Source: Welwitschia mirabilis
Taxonomy: Eukaryota > Gnetophyta > Gnetopsida > Welwitschiales
DNA: 25,926 nt
Reading direction: 5' to 3'
Assembly (NCBI GenBank): GCA_051453625.1
Contig: JBOZIK010000001.1
Location: 6,251,797-6,277,722, forward strand
The translations under genes and the position numbers were made by a program. Below, piece after piece: positions 1 through 11,830 of the stretch (the first letter of the stretch is position 1; each line of letters starts with the position of its first letter). The notes beneath the pieces are model-generated. The model was not told the origin of the DNA. It saw only the letters and a program-made list of their open reading frames with translations, and searched no databases.

Positions 1-77
1 ATTCACCAATACTTTTGCCATCTCCTATGGCTTAATACTTTGTCGCCTCCTGCGACTGTGTGGGTGCTCCTGCATCA

Positions 78-211
78 CTCCTTCTTGATAAAAAGTATGC
101 CCTACCATATCCGATTATTGATGCTGTTGTTGAATACTTCAAGAGGTTTTTAAACGACACATTCATAATGCCTGTGATATGGCATCAGTCACTTCTCACA
201 CTTATCCAAAG
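78..211 (+). pseudogene. BYSL: Bystin internal exon, isolated copy (left edge)
   Basis: Bystin (yeast Enp1) is a nuclear/nucleolar factor for pre-18S rRNA processing and 40S subunit assembly. The frame from 78 reads [11 protein letters not shown], then [16 protein letters not shown] and [15 protein letters not shown], which match the conserved C-terminal half of plant and animal bystin. The reading is open for 44 codons and ends in CAA-AG followed by GTATAG at 212, a good plant splice donor that splits an Arg codon (phase 2). This fits the phase of the bystin exon at 25707-25779, which begins with G-TAC (Arg completed, then Tyr). Upstream of 78 the similarity stops, the same frame has a stop at 33-35, and no AG dinucleotide occurs between position 1 and the exon, so no ordinary splice acceptor is visible. 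Thirty nt after the donor a LINE begins. The exon may be a broken gene, a duplicated fragment, or part of the gene at the right end. The bystin identity is firm; pseudogene status is inferred. Confidence 0.8.
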
Positions 212-239
212 GTATAGCTTAACTATAATTGTTTCTGGT

Positions 240-921
240 TGTAGCTCTGTCATCACTGCTAAGCCTTGGGGTAAGGGAAAGAAATCCCTTGTGAACTGCC
301 TCACATTATTCCAGAATGGTACTATGAATTCGTAGTGAAGTAAAAGATGAGGTATCAGCTTTTTATCTTTTCCACATAACTAGCATTGATTGCTATCAAT
401 TATGTTGAGTTGATGTTATATTGTTTTGTTATTTAGTTGATTCTTATGTACATTATTATTAGTAACTGTGACTGAGGTGTCAATAATTAATTAGTCCAAA
501 TGGAATGAATTCTATCCCTTTGATAATTATATGTAGTATTATCAACTTTGCCTTGTGAATATTGCTTACTCCTTAATGCATTTTTAAATGTTGCTAATTA
601 ATATGGTGATTGAACCATGCTCCTGCTTTTTCTATGCCTCTCCAAATTGGCAATGCTTGTATAATTCATGGGGCTACCTAAAGAAATCCATGTCATCATA
701 TAAGTATTTCATCATCATAACTTTAATTCATGGGAACCTAAAGGAATAACTTTAATGCATGGGATCTTAAAAATATCCATGTCACCCTATGGGTATTTCT
801 TCATCATAGCCTTAACCCATGGTTTATGTGGTGTTCATAGGTTACCAGCTTAACTTTTTCATTAAAGCATACTTAAATCCAAGAAGATGTCTTAAACCCC
901 ATGCCCATTCTTCCAGCTTTT
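240..921 (-). mobile_element. LINE (L1-like) C-terminal fragment, antisense
   Basis: The reverse complement matches the LINE sequence at 24545-25060 and then at 23460-23815, so it is an inverted copy of the family on the right side of the window. Read on the minus strand it encodes the C-terminal zinc-finger region that follows LINE reverse transcriptase: Cys (383-385), then Cys (374-376), then HLLLHY and PFWNNV. One ligand Cys has become Tyr (332-334) and there is a stop between the first two Cys codons (380-382), so it is dead. It stops abruptly at about 240-243, where the right-hand copy continues for about 400 more bases to a poly(A) run. It therefore lacks its own 3' end. Confidence 0.8.
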
Positions 922-1548
922 AATCAGTTGTTTGTAATTTTGGATTAATTTCTTTGCAAAAGCTTAAAGACAATACCTTATCATCTTATGTTGATACCTC
1001 AAATAAAAAATAAATTGTTTTTAGTTCATTGATTTACTACTTAACATAATTCTCTAATAGAGAGTTGGTAATTAATAAATGGTATTTACCAAATTAAGAT
1101 TTTCTTCATTATCTAAAATAATTCTCTTAATGAATGTTCAACAAATTAATAAAACTCATATTTCTATAGATTTATAGAATTGGATGCTTACTTTAGCTTT
1201 TAGTTAGTTATCTTTCAGTCATTGATAAACCAGAAATGTTTTTGTACATAGCATTTCATTATTTTAATTTTGGTATTGTGTTTCATATAATTTTGATATT
1301 GTAATTTACAAAGCCATGGGATCACTGCTCCACCATCAGGATGTCTCTTCGGATTTCTCATGTTCAATTAATAATATGGTGCATCTATTTAATTTCTCTT
1401 TGATTAAGGAGAATTTAATTTTCTTACTAGGAATTTTATGGCAAATATTTATAGTGGGTTACAAAGGCCACTATAGTAACTCAAAATATAATTAAATGAA
1501 ATTTATTATGATGATTAAAAGCCTATCATTGTAAACGTTTTATTGTAT
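921..1548. other. AT-rich spacer, nothing recognised
   Basis: No open frame or retroelement motif was recognised. A perfect 8 bp inverted repeat with a 10-base loop lies at 1450-1475 and is probably chance in such AT-rich DNA. Confidence 0.4.
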
Positions 1549-1706
1549 AGCTTAGCATAATTATGATAGTTAGCAAACAATCATTTATTCTAGTCTTTTT
1601 ATATAATTAGCTTAGAATAATTTTGATAATTACCAAATAATAATGTTGTAATAGTTTCATTATATAATTATTTTAAAATAATTTTGATAATTACCAAATA
1701 ATCATG
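1549..1706. repeat. Tandem repeat, 60-61 bp unit, about 2.6 copies
   Basis: Units begin at 1549, 1609 and about 1670. The core AATAATTTTGATAATTACC is shared by units two and three, and unit one is more diverged. The third unit is interrupted at 1706 by the LINE that follows. Confidence 0.75.
1690..1706. repeat. Left target-site duplication of LINE
   Basis: ATTACCAAATAATCATG here recurs without mismatch at 2631-2647. The two copies bracket the LINE fragment 1707-2630, as expected for target-primed insertion. Confidence 0.8.
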
Positions 1707-2630
1707 TTGTTCTTAGTTCTTCTTAGTCTCACATTTGTATGCAATTATATGATTTTCGACAATTGATTAAGCTCCCACACAATATATGAATTTATTAGAT
1801 TTATTTCATTGGAAAAATCAAAGCATAGTAAATATTTGAGTTAAGGACATTTATACTTTCCTTTTGGAGGATATTGATTGGACTAGGCTTTCAGCAAATT
1901 GGGGATTAGGCAACATTGTTAATTGGCCAAAAATCTTTAAGAGGAATTAGAACTCTCCCAACTACCCTAAGGTTGAGATTTTCATATGATTACTTTCTCA
2001 CCATAGTTTGCCTCTTGATGAACCTTTACAACACTTTTAAAATAGGAAGCTCAAATGTCCATTATGTGAACATGCTGAGTCTTTCTTTTGGACTCCAAGT
2101 TTAGCTACATTATTTGCAAAGTGACTTCAAATACTTGGCTTAAGTTTTTAAGTGATCTACAATAGGGTTACTAGCAACAGAATCAGAAAAATATCAATTC
2201 GTTTTTGTACTTTTATTTTTATATAAGCTTGGAAAATGAAATGCTTCAAGCTACTTCAAGATGTCAATGCAAAAATTCATTTAGGATATATTATTCCCAA
2301 ATCTTTCTTTATAGCTTAACTTTGTCTACAACTCAACTTTAACTGATGGCATAAAAACAGAAAATACTTTCAGAGGCTTAATATTTAAATCTTTTGATAG
2401 ATACTTGGTGAAGGCTACATTTCAAAGTTGATTAATTTTGTTTTGTATTATTTTGTTTCTTGATTTCTTGTAGTTTCAATTGGCTATTTTTTTAGTCTTT
2501 TTATTGTATTCATTTTATGTGAAAGGAAAATGTTGCTAAGGTGAGGTCCTGAAAGATTTTTCCTTATCTCTCTATATAGCCTTTTGTATACATCTCTATT
2601 CCTCTAATAAAATATCTATTTTTTCTTGAT
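1707..2630 (+). mobile_element. 5'-truncated LINE insertion with zinc-finger remnant
   Basis: Between two perfect 17 bp direct repeats lies a 924 bp segment. The frame 1960-2100 reads the zinc-finger region found at the C-terminus of plant LINE ORF2 proteins: PKVEIFI, a stop, then LLSHHSLPLDEPLQHF, a stop, then KLKCPLCEHAES and FFWTP. The CPLC pair is at 2056-2067. The two in-frame stops and the missing His/Cys second half show decay. The 3' part (about 2460-2630) is a T-rich non-coding tail with TAATAAAAT near the end, which suits a LINE 3' UTR. The reverse transcriptase and endonuclease are absent, so this is a typical 5'-truncated copy. It differs from the LINE family at 22.5-25.5 kb. Confidence 0.75.
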
Positions 2631-2647
2631 ATTACCAAATAATCATG
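2631..2647. repeat. Right target-site duplication of LINE
   Basis: Perfect 17 bp copy of 1690-1706, directly after the LINE tail. Confidence 0.8.
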
Positions 2648-4527
2648 AGCAATGTATGTTTCTTTACATTACCTTTTTAATAAATTTATAAATAATCATT
2701 ATTAAAGTTACTTTTTTTTGTAATTATTTTGTAACATTTATTTAAAATAATTGAGGTTCTAGAGAATTATATGTATTGTTTTACTAATGCTTATATAGAA
2801 ATTTCCATAGAAAACTCTATAAGACATTTCATTTTTCTTTTTGTCTTGATTTATTCTTGTTGCTCTATACTACTCCACAATTACATTGAATTTTCAATAA
2901 TGTAAGGTAATACTGACTTTCTTTCAATGTTGTGCTATATTGCTATAGAAACAATAAGGTGCTTATCTCATCCCATGAAGAGTGTACTAAAAAATGTCTA
3001 TTACTAGCTCTTTTTCCTTTGATTTCAATTGTAGCTTTATTATATCATTTTGTTGGTTTTATATGAATATTATTTTTCTTGTTTTCACCTAGATAGATTT
3101 ACAAATATTTTCATACATATATCATAGTTAGTTTAACCTTTTTTTTAAGTGATATATTTTAAGATCTTTGAGTCAAATCCATATATGTATAGGTTATTTT
3201 ATGTTTTTATTCATGTATTCAAGATAAATCTCATGTGAGATTCAACATTTTTGGTACAAATCACAAGTGAGACTTGGACATATGGTGATTAGATCTCAAA
3301 CTAGTAGAGGTTATTCATAGGTTTTAATCTAACAAAGCTAGCTAGGATCCTAATGAGTGTAATATGATTCCTCATGACTCATCTTCAAAAATAATATGGC
3401 ATAAATATTATATTCATTATTTATTGCATAAAATTATAAAGTTCATCCCCTATAGGTAATAAAAAACCTGAAAAGGATAGCAATCATTGAAAACAAGAAG
3501 TGGTAAGATAGATATCGAAGTAACCAAAAAGTAAAATCCCCTAAAGAAGGCATGAGATAAAATGAATCTATTAGCTATGAGATAGAACTAGAAGATTAGT
3601 TGATTAGTTGTTCAAGTTAAGAAAAATAGAAAATATGCTAGGAGATCTTATCATGACATTATCAGGTCAACCTCCTTCATTATAAACATTTTTAGGACTT
3701 TGTTCTAAATACTTCACACTTTTTTAATGAATAATAGGGATAACTTATACTATTCTAGGTTAGTGTTATACTCTTAAGATTTTCTTGTGATTTATTACAT
3801 ATCTTGTAAGTAGCCATAGAATATTTTACCATTGGATTAAAATTTCATGATACTTTTGTCGAAATTAAAAAGAATCTTTATTGTATCCTTTAAATTTCTT
3901 TAACAATTCATCTTCCTAGGTGCTTCCTTTTTCTTTATTTCTAACAAAGATAGTATTTTATTTTTTAAGCTACTAAGCATTCCATAAACATTGTGTTTTT
4001 TGAGGTATGAAATATGAAAAAAAGGGAACAAATTTTACCTCTATCTGAATAGTGAAGACATTTTAGACTTGGACCTTCTACAGAAAGTCTATTTTAGAGT
4101 ATTTTCCCTTCTATGTGAACTAACTTTTATTATAGGTTTCTAGATTAGTTTTAATATCCTTTTTCTTTTTCTTTTTTAACAATTTTATCTTTCATCCTTA
4201 TTTTTTCTTCGTCTCTTATGAGAAAGATGAGATAAGGGAATAAAATTTAAGTTGCTCTCTATTTTCGAGTGGCTAGAAATTTCATGTAGATGTGAATAAT
4301 GGATGAATATTTTGATGAGTGAAACACTTTATTTAATTATTTATTTCTGATAATTTTAGTAATAATCAATTCATTAGTGAGCTAAATCCTATCACTCTTA
4401 TGAACTCTTTAGATCAAGTCATTAATAAAATCAACTAAAGCCAAGCTAAAGTTTAGTTTATATTTTAATGAAAAAAGAAGAAACTTAAGGTTAATACCTA
4501 TTATTCATTAAAGAAAAGAATTTAGAG
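2648..4527. other. AT-rich spacer, nothing recognised
   Basis: All frames are closed by frequent stops, and I recognise no retroelement motif or exon. It may be very old repeat sequence. Confidence 0.4.
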
Positions 4528-5322
4528 TGATGTACTTAATGGTGTACCTTATAGCCATTTTTCATTCAAGAAGTAAATCCTTTATAAAAAGTTTATTCAC
4601 TTTGTAATCAAAGGAGGATAGTTGTCCAAACAAAGTAACTTATCTTTCCATTTTTTGTTCTTTTTTGTGTTTTTTTTTTCCTTTGTTGCATAAGGAAACC
4701 CTATAAATATATAAATATTTTTGTTAAAAAATGTTGTAATTGTTAATTTTGGTTTTTTCCCCTAGTTCTAATGATCCAAAAATTATTAAGTAACTCTTGC
4801 TTTAATGCTGTGTATGAATCACCAATTTGTCTCACTTAGCTCTCTAAAAAAGGCTATAAGAAATAGGAACCTTGACATTATCATAGTTAGGAGATTATTG
4901 TTTAATAATTATAACTATCTCTCATTTCTTATAGGAAGAAGTAAGTTTTTACTCTCATCTCATGTAAGCAAGTAACAAGCTCCTAAGAGAAGGTAACTTT
5001 TAAAAAGCAAAATAAATTATATGAAAGGACAAGTACAATACTTGAAATAGAAAATAAGATTTAAAAAATAAACATTTGTAATGATGAATAAATGATAAAT
5101 GATGATATTAAAAAAAAATAAATTATCTCTTCCCCACACACTTGAATTATTGAAAGGATTCATGTGTATGTGATATGTGAAGGGTTATATGAAGCTTTAA
5201 TATAATTATTTATGATTCTTAATAATTATAGTTAAGAATTAATAATTAGGAATTAAATTTTAACTAAATTCATTACATAAATAAATATATATAAAGTTTT
5301 ATAACTTACTCCTAAATATACA
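4528..5322. repeat. Long direct repeat, copy 1 (probable LTR)
   Basis: About 795 bp that aligns along its whole length with 7021-7840 in the same orientation, with scattered substitutions and small indels. Both copies share a T-rich tract, then CCCTATAAATATATAA (a TATA-like box), then long blocks such as CCTTGACATTATCATAGTTA. The plus-strand start is TGATGT and the minus-strand end is ATCA. Length and paired arrangement suggest LTRs of a retrotransposon. Orientation is unsettled: a weak primer-site-like TGGTATGAGG at 5384 would favour plus, while TG...CA ends and the neighbouring minus-strand Copia would favour minus. Confidence 0.7.
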
Positions 5323-7020
5323 TAAATACATATTTATGTTTGATCTCACACACAAGCCTCGTTGATTAGATTTTCATGACATGTGGTATGAGGTTGTTTT
5401 TAAAAAGCTTGAAACTTTAGATATTGTCTCCTCTTTCAAAATCTCACCAATGACCATAGAATTACAAGCTTAGTTTATGTTCATCCCAGTGCTAGAAATG
5501 ATTTTTTTAATGGCATATAAAAGGTTGTTAAAATCTTTGAACCTTGTAAGTGGCATTATTATCCATGAAACTAGAGGTTTAAGGAAATGCCCTTGTTTTG
5601 GCACTAGAAATAAATGCTTCCTCCCCATTGGCTCAGAATGTTGAATCATCCAAGGACTTTATTCAGGTGAATTATTATCTAATAATTGAAGCATTGATGA
5701 AAAGTTGGAAACAATATTAGATCTTCTTAGAGTGCTAAGAAGGAATCTTCTAGGACAAGTTTTAACTTAAGGTTGTGTCTTCTTACTCAACGAGAATGTA
5801 ATTGTCATGTTACCCAACATGTAATATCCCCTCTTCATGTTCTTGCGAGGTTCCATCTAGTGTATAGTACATTGGTTGATTGTAAGTCATAAAATCTAAC
5901 CCTAGAAAGATATCTCTAAAAGGTACAAAATAAATGGAAAATAGTTGAATTTACATCAATCACCTAATGATTTTTATTATACTATGAATATGATTAAAGT
6001 AATTTACTTAAATGATCCTCTTATCTAGAGGGGTATCTTTCCTTTATCATTGTCTAAATAGTTCAGTAGATGGATTCTTTGATTAAGTCATCTTATAGTT
6101 TGACCATTTACTAACTTGATTTTGTGTTTAGATTTCATATAAGTTTTCATGAAAGTAATTTTTTCCTTTCGGTGTTTAGAATGATAAAAATTGGATTTTA
6201 GACAATCTAAGATATTCCAATGTTTATAAATGTCAACGTTTATGATATTTTTCATTTTAGTATTATATATGTTAAATTAGATGCTAAGCCATAAATTTCT
6301 AATTACTTAATTTATTATTTCAATGATCTATCAATGTTTTAAAAATGAAATCATAGCCATGTTATTTCAAGGAAAAATAAAAGGATGTCCTACCACAAAC
6401 ACATCTAAGTAAATTTTTTTGAAAGGAACCTTTAGCAGTATGATATTGTAGTTATGGGAACTTCACCAAAGTGTTAGTTGGCCATTATCTAGTTTTAACT
6501 TCTAGGTTCTTAATCTTTTGGCAGTGGTTGCACTCTTCTTATCATGATGAATAGAATCTTTAAACACCTTATTAACTTTATTCCCATGACTCTGGGGTCA
6601 TAACTTCATGAGCATAATAGAACATATTAACCATTGGATGATATATTAACAAAGTTTCATTATTTCTTTAGTAGATGATTGTATTGATTTTAGTCTTGAC
6701 ATTACACTAATAGTTATGGAAGAATCATTTGATATTACTAAAACCATTTTTCCTATCACATGAATATATTATGATTTTGCACTAAATCATGCATCTTTAC
6801 TATCAAGGAGTTCTATGATAAATACCATTGAGTTTGATTAACTTAGTATTTAGGGTAAATTACTAAATCTTCTTGAAATACCTTTAAGTCTATTTGTATT
6901 TTTTATCTTCCTAAGTGTTTTTATTTGGATGTATCAAATCTATTTTCACATTTTACTCTCATCTTAATAGGATGTATAGCTTTTTATCTTGTTACTATTT
7001 CTAGTTTTTTAGCCTTCTTA
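5323..7020. other. Unrecognised sequence between the two long repeats
   Basis: About 1.7 kb between the presumed LTRs. I could not find reverse transcriptase, integrase, RNase H or gag motifs on either strand. If the repeats are an LTR pair, this would be the interior of a short, non-autonomous or much eroded element. Otherwise it is unrelated DNA between two separate LTRs. Confidence 0.4.
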
Positions 7021-7840
7021 TGACCATATTCTTAATGGTTTATCTTGTAGCCATTTTCCATTGAAGAAGTAAATCTTTTATAAAAATTTTATTCACTTTG
7101 TAATCAAAGTAGGATAGTTGTCCAAACAAAGTAAATATTTTCTATTTTATGTATTTTTCTGTCACATCTTTTTTCCCTTTTTTTTTCTTTTTGTGTTTTT
7201 TTTGTTTTTTTTGCATAGGTAACCCTATAAATATATAATTATTTTTTATTAATAAAAATATATTAGTTGTTAAATTTTTTTTCCTAGTTCTAATGATTCT
7301 AAAATTATTAGGTAATTCTTGCTTTAATGCTCTATATGAATTCACCAATTTGTCCCACCTAGATCTCTAAAAAAGGCCTCAAGAAGTAAGAACCTTGACA
7401 TTATCATAGTTATGAGATTCCTATTTAATCATTATAACTATCTCTCATTTCTTATAGGGAGAAGTAAGTTTTTACCCTCATCTCATGTGAGTAAGTAACA
7501 TGCTTCTAAGAGAAGGTAACTTTCAAAAAGCAAACTAAATTATATGAAAGGAGAAGTACAAGACTTGAAATAGAAAGTAAGATTTAAAAAATAAACATTT
7601 ATAATGATGAATAAATGGTAAATAATGATATTAAAAAATAAGAAATGATTTCTTCCCCATACACTTGAATTATTGAAAGGATTCATGTGTATGTGATATA
7701 TGAAGGGTTATATTTAGTTTTAATAAAATTATTTAAGTTTCTTGATAATTATATTTAATAATTAATAATTAAATTTTAACTAAATTCATTACATAAATAA
7801 ATATATATATAAAGTTTTGTAACTTATTGCCAAATATGAC
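7021..7840. repeat. Long direct repeat, copy 2 (probable LTR)
   Basis: About 820 bp partner of 4528-5322. It differs by a longer T-rich tract around 7170-7212 and many point changes, which implies an old insertion. On the minus strand it lies immediately downstream of a Copia RNase H fragment (about 7.93-8.25 kb), the position expected of that element's 3' LTR, and its minus-strand end is ATGGTCA. Confidence 0.7.
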
Positions 7841-7929
7841 TAAGTTTTATTCTTTATAAATTGAGTTTGTTTCTAATAAAGTTTCATATATGTATAAGAG
7901 TGTAACTGGCTATTCTATTTTCAACACAT

Positions 7930-9000
7930 CCTATAAAATTTTTCAATCATTTAGAGATAAAAAATTAATGCATCTTCTAAACTTAGTAGTTCATAAGGAT
8001 TTTATAAGAATGTCGATTGTTAATTCCATGTTGTCCTTGATGTGGACTCAATGAGACTTTTATATAAAATAAATGTAGGAAATAATAATTCTTGTTAATA
8101 TTCTAGGTTATTTCATGAAATATGTGATTCTTGTTTACCATAATAGCATCTGAATTAAATTTTGTTATGACTGAGTGTATCCACATAAGTTCACAGGAAA
8201 GGGTACTCTAAGTGATATTTTCTACTTTTACTAAAGATAGGTTCATTAAATTCCCCCCGCCCCCTCTTATAATAGCTTAGATAAAATATAATATTTCATT
8301 AATACATGAGTATGTATTCTTTAGTTAATTCTGTTGTTCTTTTATATTCTACCCAATCTACATTACTATAACCTTGAAGTATTTTTTCCCTTTAAATCAT
8401 TTAATGAAAATAATACTAAAGTTTACAGTTCCAAATATGTATTTTAAAACTCTAATAATATCTTCTTGATGTTTTGTTATTGAACTAGGATTAAATACGT
8501 AATCCTATTTGCATTAAACATTATATCAGATCTAGTATTGGCTAAATACATGTGTCTTCCTATTGATTTTGATAATAGATTACATCAACAAGTTCCATAT
8601 CATCTTCAAGGATTTTATTACTGGATTCCATTAAAATTCAGATTGTTTTATGAATTTAACTTTAAATTCATTAAGCATGTCTCTAACTATTTTTTGTTTT
8701 TGCGAAAACCATAGATTTCCTTAGAAATTTATTTTATTTGATGTTTTATAAAGTAATTACTCTAAACTATTGATAAAGAATGTCCTTTACCTTCTAAATT
8801 AATCTTTGTATTTATCCTATCATAACCATGTCATCAACATATAATAGTAGCACAACTACTTTTCAACTTGTTGAATTTATAGGATGTAAAGCATTTTGAG
8901 TGTTAATTTCAAATATAAGGATCTTTTGGGTTTTTAATTTTTTTAAACTACTTTAGCTTCATAAATCCATAATATGGATTAGACATCAATTTTTTGAATT
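7930..9000 (-). mobile_element. Copia retrotransposon fragment A (RT and RNase H)
   Basis: Read on the minus strand, the order is that of Ty1/Copia pol. An intact reverse transcriptase active-site motif LLLYVDDMVMIG is at about 8820-8856 (YVDDM exactly 8827-8841). TRSDIMFNANRI (8501-8539) follows, the conserved segment between RT and RNase H. A GYSNVDWV-like stretch comes next, and SDAIMVNKNHIFHE (8112-8153) resembles the end of the RNase H domain. Stops and frameshifts separate these blocks, so no functional protein is possible. The likely 3' LTR is the repeat at 7840-7021. An odd run of C, 8253-8264, interrupts the coding remnant. Confidence 0.8.
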
Positions 9001-9989
9001 AATTATCTATATGAAAAATGCTAATATAATGTTAAGATAAAACAATTTTCAATCATGTTATGTTACAAGAGATAGGATGATTCCAATGGTTCATATGTAT
9101 GTAGTAGATGTAAGGTTTTATTGTAATGCATTCCTTTTACTTGACTATAAACTTTAGGTACATATCTTGCCTGGTGATTTTTGATATTGAAGTTAAGATT
9201 TAGGTTTCATTAGGATCACTCATTTCTAGTTGAATGGTTTAGCTTTGTTTGGTGGATTAACAAGTTTTCAAATATCCATCTTCTTACTTTTTTTTATTCC
9301 ATCTTGTATTGTTTCCTTTAAATTTGGAGTTAGAAGAACACCTCTTTCACTTTTGGGTTCTAAAGAAAATGTTTCAATGAATAATCCTCTATTGACATGT
9401 TTTATTTGGCTTTCATCTTTTCATCTTCTTGTAATTTATCAGAGTTGATTTGTAAACTTGTTAGAAAGACTAATTTTTGATGATACTAAATTAATCGACA
9501 AAGGTAAAGTTAAGAGGTAATAGAAAAGTGGAAAAAGTAGAAAATACTATAGAAAACAGATAGAAATATTTATTCTAGAAGTGGAATAGTACAATGGTAT
9601 TAACAAAAATAATCTGACAGCATTATAACATAAGAACAACTTGAAAAATTAGGTATGTACCCATGTTTATACATTTAGGAATAGGGTTTTCTCACTAAGG
9701 TTTTTCTTCTAGTTGTTTTATTATTAATCTCACATTTATAAGTGGTTAAGATTCTAAGTTTATTACTAATAATCTTACTAATTAAAGTTATAAGGTATCA
9801 AAATTTAGTCCACCACTTAAGTTTAAAAGATAATAATTAAAATAGATAAATAACATGACTAATACATTAACAATAGCAAGAATTAGAAAGGAAATATCTT
9901 TAAAGGAATAAAAGCAATTGTAGGAAAACCTTAGCTCTAAACTACCATGTAGCTTAAGAGACCTTAAATTCTAGATCCCCAATCTTCTA
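9001..9989. other. AT-rich spacer between Copia fragments
   Basis: No motif was read with confidence. By position it could hold the upstream pol part of Copia A or the 3' end and LTR of Copia B on the minus strand. The 72-codon plus-strand frame at 9230-9448 resembles no protein I know and is probably chance. Confidence 0.35.
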
Positions 9990-10900
9990 GCAGATTTCCT
10001 CTTACTAACTTAAAAGGATTTATGCTACTTACTTCCAGCTAATATTTGAACTATTGAAACCTAATTTTGCTAAGTGGTCTTATCAAATTATTCACTACCT
10101 CATATATCCATGACATATACTACATGTTTATAACACTATTTTTAAACTAGTTCTTATGTCATGTAAACTCTAAAATCAATATGCTTCATTATATCATGAA
10201 AAACTAGATTTTTATTAATGTTAATTAAAAATTGATTAATCATATATATAGTTATAGATATTCTCTATGGATGATGTATAATTTCTAATAATTTCTTTTT
10301 CCAAATTGCCTTATTATTTATTTCAAATGTCGCTACATACTACACTTCAACTAATAAATCTATTATACTTTTCTATTACTTAGAACTTGAAGAGATTGGT
10401 GAACATTCCTAAAATATGATGTATCTTCTTGTATAATTTTAGTATTTTAGTCAGTAAAGTAAAAATATAAGAATTCTCTTAAGTTTGAACTTATGATCTA
10501 TGTGAAAGATAGTTTTAAACTCTTTAATTCCCTCTAGGTACTTCAAAACCATTATTATTTTATACCAGTAACATTGTTTTTATGTATTGATATATCTTAT
10601 TGATATTAAACTTCCAACAAATTTGCTGTTATATTTCATTGACATCCAGTGTCTTTTCATTAACTATTAACTTTAGATTTTGTTCCATTAGCATAAATCC
10701 TATTTTTATGATTTCTCAGTCAAATTTTTTTGACATAACACCAATGTATTTTGATTAATTCATGATGATATAATTATTCTTCTAAATCACTTCTATACCA
10801 AGGTAGTATTTTATTAACTAATTGGGTAGGTTCTTATTAAAATATAAGAAATATGTGAAGTTAAAAAGTCCTTTATAAAGTATCAAATAAAAAAGTAACA
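9990..10900 (-). mobile_element. Copia retrotransposon fragment B (RT end and RNase H)
   Basis: On the minus strand, 10345-10260 reads YVATFEINNKAIWKKKLLE, the RNase H block around the conserved Glu-x-Tyr-x-Ala. Then 10215-10158 reads KNLVFHDIMKHIDFRVYMT, matching the Copia block of Asn/Lys-Pro-Val-Phe-His ... Lys-His-Ile-Asp. Further upstream (about 10.75-10.55 kb) is a degraded version of the RT C-terminal region. Each block is broken by stops. Because it has its own RNase H, it is a separate insertion from fragment A, in the same orientation. Confidence 0.7.
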
Positions 10901-11830
10901 ACACTTACTACATTTTATGTTAATTCTTCCATAGCACTATGTGACGAGGATCAACTCTTCTAAATAATAGAATGCTCCCAAATGATGTACTTCTACCAAG
11001 TGGCATAATTCATTTAAGTAAAGAAACTTGAAAGGATACATGTTCATTAAGGTGTGTAGCAAGTTCTAGCAAAACTACACAGATGTATATTCAATAATGG
11101 CAAACAATAACAAAAGAAAAGAAAACAAATTAATGATGTAAATAAGAAGAGAATAGAGCAACATCAAGGCTAATAAAGTATGAGGATCATGACAGACTTT
11201 GATAAAATAGAAACCATTACTCACACTCTATTACAAAATGAAGATTCTAGAAAGTTCTTATGTATAGCAAGTAGATGATCATGAACAATATGAATGACAT
11301 AATGTGCAAATATTAAACCTGAATAAGAAAATGAAGGCCTAAACCCTTGTCCACGTCAAGGGTAATGAATAGGAATTTTCATTAACTTTAAAATGAAAGT
11401 ATTTCCATATAATACTTTAAAATTAATATTTCATTAATTAGCCAATGTAATCACCAATTTACTCTTCATATCTCTTAACAAATTCCCAAATCAAGGATGA
11501 TGATGACTTAAAGTTGAATTATCTTAAGCTATAGCACTTACACATTTTTCTAAGATAACTTATGCGCTATTTAAATTTCATTTTACATATTATCAATCAT
11601 AGAATCAAATATTTTATAATGGGTAAGATATATGGTTAAAAAAATAAAGTCACTAGAATATAGTAGTCAAATATTTGAAGAATTTAAATGGAATGAATAT
11701 ATTGGACTTCTCTTCTAATGGAATTATAATTGTAAGTTGAGATCTTTATCAAATTTATACTTCAATAGTTCATGATACTAAAAGTTTACAACATGATAGT
11801 TAACATTATTAGGATCTTCATTTATCTCTT
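10901..11830. other. AT-rich region between opposing Copia fragments
   Basis: Lies between minus-strand fragment B and plus-strand fragment C. It probably holds eroded pol sequence of one or both, but I cannot read a reliable domain in it. Confidence 0.35.

Noticed and set aside
60-335. A 91-codon open frame as a small gene
   Set aside because: It starts at GTG, its first half is a bystin exon, and after 212 it reads through the splice donor into antisense LINE sequence. It is not a separate protein.
1450-1475. Hairpin with 8 bp arms as a terminator or small RNA
   Set aside because: Short, single, and without a transcription context. Expected by chance at this base composition.
5384-5395. 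TGGTATGAGG as a tRNA-Met primer-binding site of an LTR element
   Set aside because: Only the first six bases clearly match the usual site, and the preceding 60 bp are not shared by the second long repeat. Kept only as a weak cue for orientation.
9230-9448. 72-codon plus-strand frame with hydrophobic stretches
   Set aside because: No family resemblance and no supporting context. It lies between minus-strand Copia remnants, and hydrophobic frames are common in AT-rich DNA.
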